Positions 57,890 through 64,000 of a stretch of DNA of 64,000 bases are shown piece after piece (positions within the stretch are counted from its first letter, which is position 1; each line of letters starts with the position of its first letter). Source of the stretch: Floccularia luteovirens (taxonomy: Eukaryota; Basidiomycota; Agaricomycetes; Agaricales; Squamanitaceae); contig VSJF01000005.1 of the NCBI GenBank assembly GCA_009739215.1, positions 1,364,001-1,428,000 of the forward strand. Reading direction: 5' to 3'. The notes under the pieces are model-generated. The model was not told where the DNA came from. It saw nothing but the letters and a program-made list of their open reading frames with translations, and ran no database searches. The translations under genes were made by a program, and so were the position numbers.

Positions 57890-58900
57890 GAAGATACCTT
57901 CATACACAGCTTCATCTTAGTGGTAATGACGGATCTGAAGACCTTCAGAAATCTCGATGTCATACCCTCACTCTTGATGATCTTCCCAGCACCATAGCTT
58001 TTCATACGCGCAGATTTCCATCTACAACGAAAACATTCAGACATCTATGATCATGTCAGGAGCATGTGGGGACACACCGATTTGTGATAGGAGTCTCACC
58101 ATCAAAGAATTTGTGCCTTTCCCGATGTACCTTCTCAGATGGAAACAAATCAAGTGGTACCCCGCTTATGAAATGTGCAAAGTGGAAAATTCCCAATCTC
58201 CTTAGGTTCTCTTGATCCTTCAGTACTCAGTGGTCGCACAAACTGGAAAGAGTGTTCAAATATAGAATGACCAAGAAGGGGAACGGAACAAACCTCGGTG
58301 CATCGTGCCTTCTAGAATTCCACCACTCATGAAAGAGAGCTGGTCGGAAATATTGATCATGTATGCGTGGTCCTTGTGTTTGAAATAACGCCACACATTG
58401 TCTGGCATCAGAACTTGCAGTGCAGAGATCGGTTGGGAGGCTGCTTATGTTATTGAAGTCGGAGTGTCTATTCAACATAACACGGTTGGTTTTCTACCAC
58501 CAGCATAGAAACATATGGGGAAAACTAACTCACGTCGTCTCCTGTGTTGCCTTTTTTATCATGGGGGCGCCATAAAGAACCCTCTTCGGGACCCAAAACT
58601 CCATCAATCAGATTTGAAACTTTCCTGAATACCGTCTTGTGCGTTTCCTAGGAGCAGTGTGAGGACAGAATTGCCTAAAAACGGATTGACAGAAACTTCT
58701 TGACCTCGCCCAAATTTAAATGCGGCTGGAGCGCCCTTGGATGTCGTAGAACAAGGTAGGTCAGCATATGCGCATTATTATAATTACACATTAAGGCTAG
58801 TTTTTATGGGTAGTCTAGTAATACCTATTTTGATGGAAGTGGTGCTGTCCGATCCTGTCTCTCACCCCGCTACGATCGATGATCTCTCAGAGGTTTGAAG
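57890..58900 (-). pseudogene. 2OG-Fe(II) oxygenase relic (isopenicillin-N-synthase-like)
   Basis: Decayed copy of the intact oxygenase at 59595-61091. Matching blocks in the same order are the ATTTCCAT-spliced end around 57900-58030, the SDFNNISSL remnant of the iron-binding GHTDF motif (about 58440-58475), the DGVLG block (about 58595) and the NGVRD region (about 58860). Frameshifts break the catalytic part after the His-x-Asp site. The whole first third, with the DIOX_N-type domain, is absent beyond about 58900. Not functional. Confidence 0.75.
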
Positions 58901-59199
58901 CCTGTCAAGTCAATACTCCATCCAGCAGGTGGGACCATGAACCAACCTCATAACCATTCCCACACCGTACATTCCATCCCCGTCCCCGTCGCGTCTGTCC
59001 ATATGCCGACAGATCCCTGTATCTGTGCCCGAGCCGTCGTTACACAGGCATTTGTAGGAAAAACAAACTTTGACATTTGACCGCCGTTGAAGAGCCAATG
59101 ATTGCACGATGTAGACCGAAACGTTGGATTATCCGTTTGAAGGAAGACGGGTGGCAAGCCCAGCTTGAATTTTCTACAATTACTTTGACTAGGTTTCTG

Positions 59200-59520
59200 G
59201 GATCGCAGCGCCTAAATGATGTAAGTACTCAAGTTTGGAGCCTCCCATTAGCTAGTAGGGTCCACGACTGATTGTAGAAAATTGAGTGAATGTGATGACT
59301 GTAAAAATACGGAGAATTTCAAAATTTCAGCTTATAACTGTGTCGTAACCTTGACTATCTCGGGGTCGTCTTTAGCTAGCGTTCTGGACGCAACTCCTTT
59401 TTTTTCCTTCTAGCACATGACTTACCTTCACTCCCAACGAACTGACATCCTGTGAATGATCGCCACACTGGAGCTCGAAAAGTGTTCTTTAAGTTCGTTA
59501 TCAAATATGACATTTGGAAA
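59200..59520 (-). pseudogene. Residual 3' end of a second desaturase copy
   Basis: From about 59365 to 59480 the minus strand still encodes WRSF-x-CQF-x-x-SE followed by GVASRTLAKDD. This matches the last part of the intact desaturase (WRSFTECQFIESEDE and NGVAARTLAKELE), but no upstream exon remains. Downstream, 59205-59340 matches 55665-55800 (AGTACTCAA, GATTGTAGAAAATTGAGTGAAT). So the desaturase-oxygenase pair was once present twice. Confidence 0.75.
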
Positions 59521-59594
59521 AAGTGGGAAAACTACAATGGTTGAAGCATAGTTGTATTCATCCTGAGCCAAGAAGTTTCAGTCACATCTTCATC

Positions 59595-61091
59595 TCAGTG
59601 GTAATGGCGAATCTGAAGTCCCGCCAAGATCTCGATATCATACTCTTCACCTTTGATGAACTTCGCAGTACCATAGCTTTTGATACGGGCCGATTCCCAT
59701 CTGCAACGATCAATTTACGACATTCATGTCTATGTCGGGGACTTACTGATCTGTAGTAGGAATCTCGCCATCAAAGAATTTGCGTCCCTCCAGATGCACC
59801 TTCTCAGATGGAAGCAAATCAAGTGGAATCCCGCTTATGAAATGTGCAAAGTGGAAAACTCCTAATCTCCTTAAGTCTTCTTGGTCCTTCGGTGGACGTA
59901 CAACTGGAAAGGATGTTCAAAAACAGAACGGTAAGAGGGAAAGGGATCAACCTCGGTGCATTGTGCCTTTTAAAATTCCGCCACTCATGAAAGAGAGCTG
60001 GTCACCAATATTGATCACATATGCGTGGTCCTTGTGTTTGACGTAACGCCACACATTATCTGGCATCAGAACTTGCAGTGCAGAGATCGGTTGGGAGATT
60101 AGGCTGCTTATACTGTTGAAGTCGGTGTGTCCATTCAACATAACACCGTTGGTTTTCTCAGCCTCCCCCGACGTGAGAGGGTCATACATCATATACCGTA
60201 ACAGCTTTCAGAGACGCGGTTATTACTAGCATATAAACATATAAAATAACTGACTCACGTCGTCTCCTTTGGCGCGGTCATTGTCATGGAGGCGCCACAA
60301 ATAACCCTCTTCGAGACCCAAAACTCCATCAATCAGATTTGAAACTTTTCTGAGTACTTTCTGGCGGGTTTCCTAGGAGCACTGTGAGGACAGAATTGAC
60401 TAAAAACGGGTGGTCCACAAACAGACAAAAACTCCTTGACATCGTCTAAATGCGGCTGAAGTGCTGTTGGATGTCGTGAAACAGGGTCCAAACTGTAGAC
60501 CAATATATGCGCCTTAATGACACAGAGGATAGTTATTGTGAATAGTATCATGAATACCTATTTTGATAAAAGTTGTAATGTTCGATCCTGTCTCTCACCC
60601 CATTATTAATCTCCCAGAAGTTTTGAAGCTTGTGAAGTCAATAGCTATACCCAATGAGTAAAAACATGAACCAACTTTATAACCCATCCAGGAACCTTTT
60701 TCTTTTATCGGTGCTTCATGAAGTTCTTTCTCCTCTCTCGAGACTTCGTTAAAAGCTATTAGTCCAAGCCCAAATTGCCGATCAAGCTAGTACGAAGAGT
60801 TGGAACGATATTTCGATGGTTGCGAAGGGGGGGGATTTGGCATCATACCATTTCCGATGATATTCCGTGTCCAACAACGTAGAAGAAACCGTCTCGTTGA
60901 AGTGCTGTTCCAACTGTCTTGATAAGTTCATCTTTTTTCGTGTCATATAATGATAAATCTACAGTCAGAATATCAGCCCACTCCAGAGCTTCTTTTGTTG
61001 GTGGTGGCGGAATCCATTTTGGAATAGAGAATCTGGTACGGTCGTATTTCGGTGGATTCTCTTGCATCAGAGTGGAATTGACATTTGACAT
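59595..61091 (-). CDS. 2OG-Fe(II) oxygenase, isopenicillin-N-synthase-like
   Basis: Cytosolic non-heme iron oxygenase of the plant/fungal DIOX family. Exons can be joined with no frame break. The first (MSNVNSTLMQENPPKYDRTR to GFFYVVGHGISSEM) is the DIOX_N-type domain. It is followed by RQFGLGLIAFNEVSREEKEL, HEAPIKEKGSWMGYK, NNGVRDRIEHYNFYQ, TRQKVLRKVSNLIDGVLGL, and the iron site NGHTDFNSISSL with WRYVKHKDHAYVINIGDQL. The distal His sits in KGTMHRVVRPPKDQEDLRRL, then WESARIKSYGTAKFIKGEEY at the end, stop at 59595. The length is about 350 residues. The substrate is unknown; duplication together with a desaturase hints at a lipid-derived compound, as inference only. Confidence 0.82.
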
Positions 61092-61880
61092 TGCTGTGAT
61101 GAGGACCAGCCAAGATTAGGACTGATCATGAGTAGCTCATTAGGTTGACGCAAAAAGCACGCCATTATGTAGACCTGTTCACACATCCATCTCAGGGCTT
61201 CGATGATGAACAGTGCAATGTGTTCCCGAACAGTCACGAGCAATACATCTAGCTGATGTATTATGATTCAAGCGGCATGATCAACGATCTCCCCTATCTT
61301 TGAACGATCCTAGACAAAGACGAGTCGTAGTTGGGTTGATAAGGACAGTTTTGCTTTATTAATTACTCCAGAGTGGTGGAATTTTGTCAACACAGAGAAA
61401 CTGAGTTAATTTGTTGCAAGAGAAAGCCATTCTACGAAGGATGAGGAACGTTGGAAATTCTGGCCAGATAGGTCTCCAAGATGACAGGATTAATAATAGT
61501 GTGGTGGGGAATGCATCAATCTGTGCTGTCGTCGTTCCAAAAACTTGGCGGGGGATACGAGAAGTATCTTCGATGCAGCAATTATGTTTGATGTCCAGCT
61601 GCGCTACAAAATACGGGGAAGCTACAACAGCTACAAATTGTTCACAGAACAGATTGTATTTCCCAAAAGTCCCACTGCGACGTGATATTGCAGACATATT
61701 AAAGGTAAGGTATAGATCTGCTACTTTGATGTCAGAAAACAACATTAGAACAGAAAAAGTACATTTGCAATGTGTGTAAATGTGGAAGTCATCAAAAGAT
61801 GCAATACTCGAAAGATAGACAAGGGATAAAATTACTGGGGTGAAAAATAACAAATGATGCTAGATCCCATCAATGCGCTG
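61092..61880. other. Intergenic region, no gene seen
   Basis: Upstream of the oxygenase gene and downstream of the membrane protein gene. Long overlapping frames at 61359-61853 (minus) and 61411-61779 (plus) mirror each other and show no domain or splice pattern. I treat both as chance frames, although a small unknown gene cannot be excluded. Confidence 0.4.
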
Positions 61881-63888
61881 TTAAGAAACTGTAGATGAGA
61901 GATCGATTTGGGAAACTAATGGGGTGTCAAGAGTTTCTTCTGCAGTGGCAAACGACTGCACAGAGTAAGAACTAGTTCTTGACTCTGTACGAAGCGACTT
62001 CGACGATGGATGCGAGTTCGTTTGCAATGTCTGCATCGGTAATGAGAATGACATCATGGGAGCCGAGCTTGTGGGGGTACGTTCTGTAGGTGTGGAGGCA
62101 GTGTCTGGATCTGTGGGTGAACTTGGCAACGGAATATTCGCGGGCTCCCGGGCTTGAATAGAAATTGATGGGGTCGGAGCTAGTGCGCGCGAACGCAACG
62201 ACGACGGTGAAACAGACCGATGGACTTGGGGAGCATCATCGGAGACTTCGTCGGTCTCACTGCTTTCCCGTTGTAGATCCGTAGCATTGCTCGCCGAACG
62301 CAATCGAGACGGGCCAGCAGACCGGGGTAGGTGGAGGTCCGACGCGGCGGCATCAAAATCAGGCGGCGGCGCTTGTAAATCTAGGCGGGAATTTGACGAG
62401 GCAAATGCTATAGCATCAGGACCATAAGGCATCCCGAAGCGCGCAAAGGATTCTCGTGACGATATCAGTTTCAATTGTTCAGGGGTGGGACCTGATTTTG
62501 GATATGTAAATTCAGTCCGTATGGCTGTGTGTGTTAATGGAGCGGATATGGAATTGAGTGATATAAGCGATGGGGAATTGAGGTGTGTGGAGTTGAGTGT
62601 ATGCGTTGATTTTTGGCGGGAGATTGAACGAAAGACAGAGGATGTTAGTACTGAGCCGGAACCTGAGTGTGATGGCCTATGCGAGGCCCGACTGGCTGTG
62701 GTTTCCCGTGAGTGTGTGGTTGTGGTGGTTAGGACAGAATGTGACGATTGTCCGCGGGTGTGCTGGCTTCCTCCATGTATGGAACCAGCCACGGATATCC
62801 GGTGAAGGAAGTTCCTTATACCTGATGACCTTGTTTGTCGGGCGGTTGCATGTTCAGGCGCGCTTGGAGGAGTTGGTGACGCTATTGGTCTTGAGACTCC
62901 AGATTGCGTTTCATCTGTGGAGCTGGTGTTTAGCTGAAGTGATGAATCCTGTGCAGAACTCAGGTCCACAACTTCGAAGTAAGCAGGCGCTTCACCACGC
63001 GGGTCGGGTTCTTGATTTTGGGCTGAAACATTGCTGTTGATGCGCATTAAGCTACTTGACTCCTCCGAACTATGCATAGAGTCTGTGCTTCGCCGAGGCA
63101 TACCGTCACCAGGGGGTAACAAATGTTGATCAGATGACAGGATAGATGAGTGGTCACCTTGAAGTAGGGGAATGTTGTTGGGTGTCGTAGGCATTGGAGA
63201 ATATCGAGAGGCCTGAGAATGGTCTCTAGAATGGGCTGGATTTTCGTTTTCCTCATCTTCCTCAACAGACGGCATGACGAGAGCTGTGGGCATCGGTACA
63301 TCCTCCATGTCTTGTTGCCCTCTGTAGATAGTTCAAACCAATGAAAGATGTCCAAAAGAATTCATTCACCTGAATATAACAAGCTCATTCTCTCCCTGGT
63401 TCTTTCTGATACTCAGGGAGTGATGTCGTTGAGATTTGTGAGGGAGTACGTCGAGGTCTTCGATTTCTGCGCGCTCGTGGAGGAGCTGGAGTGTTTCCAT
63501 TAGCATTGTTGTTAATGGTTCCTGCTAACTGCTCGGCTGTTATCTCACGTCCCGCAGATCCAGCGGCATTTGTAGACTGCGTAGTTGAATTCCTAGACCA
63601 AGGGCTGATGTTTGATCTTTTAGACCATGCAAGCAACCCTAAGAAGCCAACAGCCAATACAACCACAACTACTGGAACCTTTATGCGCATAAACATTATT
63701 GGAAACCTAAATTTTCATAGAAACTTTTACATTACCCATAATTTGGGGGAAGGTGAATTGTTATTATCTGCGCGTCTGATAATGTTGAGATCACGACTTT
63801 TAGAGACGTTGTTATACAAGGGAGAGCCTTCCACACCGCAGAAGAGGAATGATACGACCACAAGCGCCAGAAAACCTTTCATGTCCAT
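61881..63888 (-). CDS. Single-pass membrane protein with long disordered tail, frame break near 63393
   Basis: I start at ATG 63888 (MDMKGFLALVVVSFLFCGVEG), which gives a signal peptide and a short ectodomain of about 30 residues ending NNNSPSPKLW. A 57-nt intron (GTAATG donor) then joins to VPVVVVVLAVGFLGLLAWSK, a single membrane helix with a basic cytosolic flank. The following REITAEQLAGTINNN and RRNRRPRRTPSQISTTSLPE are basic, low-complexity stretches. After KEPG one base too many ends the frame. If it is removed, ENELVIF and then RGQQDMEDVPMPTALVMPSV continue across an intron into a Ser/Thr/Pro-rich tail to 61881. The tail contains SRESFARFGMPYGPDAIAFA as its most ordered piece. Function unknown; it resembles fungal transmembrane proteins of unknown role. 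Confidence 0.65.
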
Positions 63889-64000
63889 GGTTACGGGTTT
63901 ACGTGAACTTGCCGGTGACGGATATGTTGAAGATGTTGGGATTATGGAAGAGTCGTGAGGAATAGGGAATTCGTCATGAAGCATTAGAAAGAACGGCAAG

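Noticed and set aside
61359..61853. 164-codon minus-strand frame
   Set aside because: Mirrors a plus-strand frame, has no domain and no clear exons; left as intergenic.
62485..63040. Plus-strand frames opposite the membrane protein gene
   Set aside because: Antisense to the Ser-rich tail; composition is explained by the reverse complement of that tail.

Overview
The window reads as a filamentous basidiomycete nuclear genome, most likely an Agaricomycete. Genes are broken by many short (about 45-75 nt) GT-AG introns. The families present (NACHT-WD40 STAND proteins, F-box-like tandem paralogs, Crinkler-like N-terminus, delta-12-type desaturase, many MFS transporters) fit that group. No bacterial operons, rRNA, CRISPR arrays or convincing tRNAs were seen. 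All gene calls come from manual reading of frames, splice sites and motifs, without database searches.

Layout: (1) 0.75-3.1 kb, serine palmitoyltransferase subunit 2 (LCB2), with a one-base frame break. (2) 3.75-23.3 kb, the most unusual region: a tandem array built from a gamma-butyrobetaine-dioxygenase-like gene (D) and an MFS transporter gene (T). Two D copies are intact (D1, D2) and two are relics (D3, D4). One T copy is intact (T2), one has its C-terminus replaced by a small LTR-like insertion (T1), and one has lost its start codon (T3). Promoters and spacers were duplicated with the genes, and a WD40 fragment is trapped in the D1-D2 spacer. (3) 23.4-27.5 kb, two decayed NACHT/WD40 (NLR-like) genes arranged tail to tail. 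(4) 27.6-29.9 kb, no gene recognised. (5) 29.9-39.5 kb: monocarboxylate-type MFS transporter, Crinkler-like ORF, an unknown multi-exon gene, a low-complexity tract and two tandem F-box-like genes (the first frameshifted).

(6) 39.9-54.4 kb is a denser housekeeping stretch: peroxisomal-type enoyl-CoA hydratase 2 (MaoC), a SNF2-family ATPase, an EST1/SMG7-like protein, a small KPWE-motif (peroxin-related) protein, an ArfGAP and a disordered Pro/Ser-rich protein. (7) 55.8-61.1 kb: a delta-12-type fatty acid desaturase and a 2OG-Fe(II) oxygenase of the isopenicillin-N-synthase-like family. The pair was duplicated, then decayed reciprocally: one unit kept the desaturase and the other kept the oxygenase. 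(8) 61.9-63.9 kb: a single-pass membrane protein with a long disordered cytosolic tail, again with a one-base frame break.

The best candidate for an undescribed module is the D-T (dioxygenase plus transporter) unit. The repeated co-duplication suggests the oxygenase and the transporter act on related small molecules, possibly trimethylammonium compounds such as carnitine precursors, but the substrate is inference. Several one-base frame breaks, including one in the normally essential LCB2, mean consensus indel errors must be excluded before calling those genes dead.
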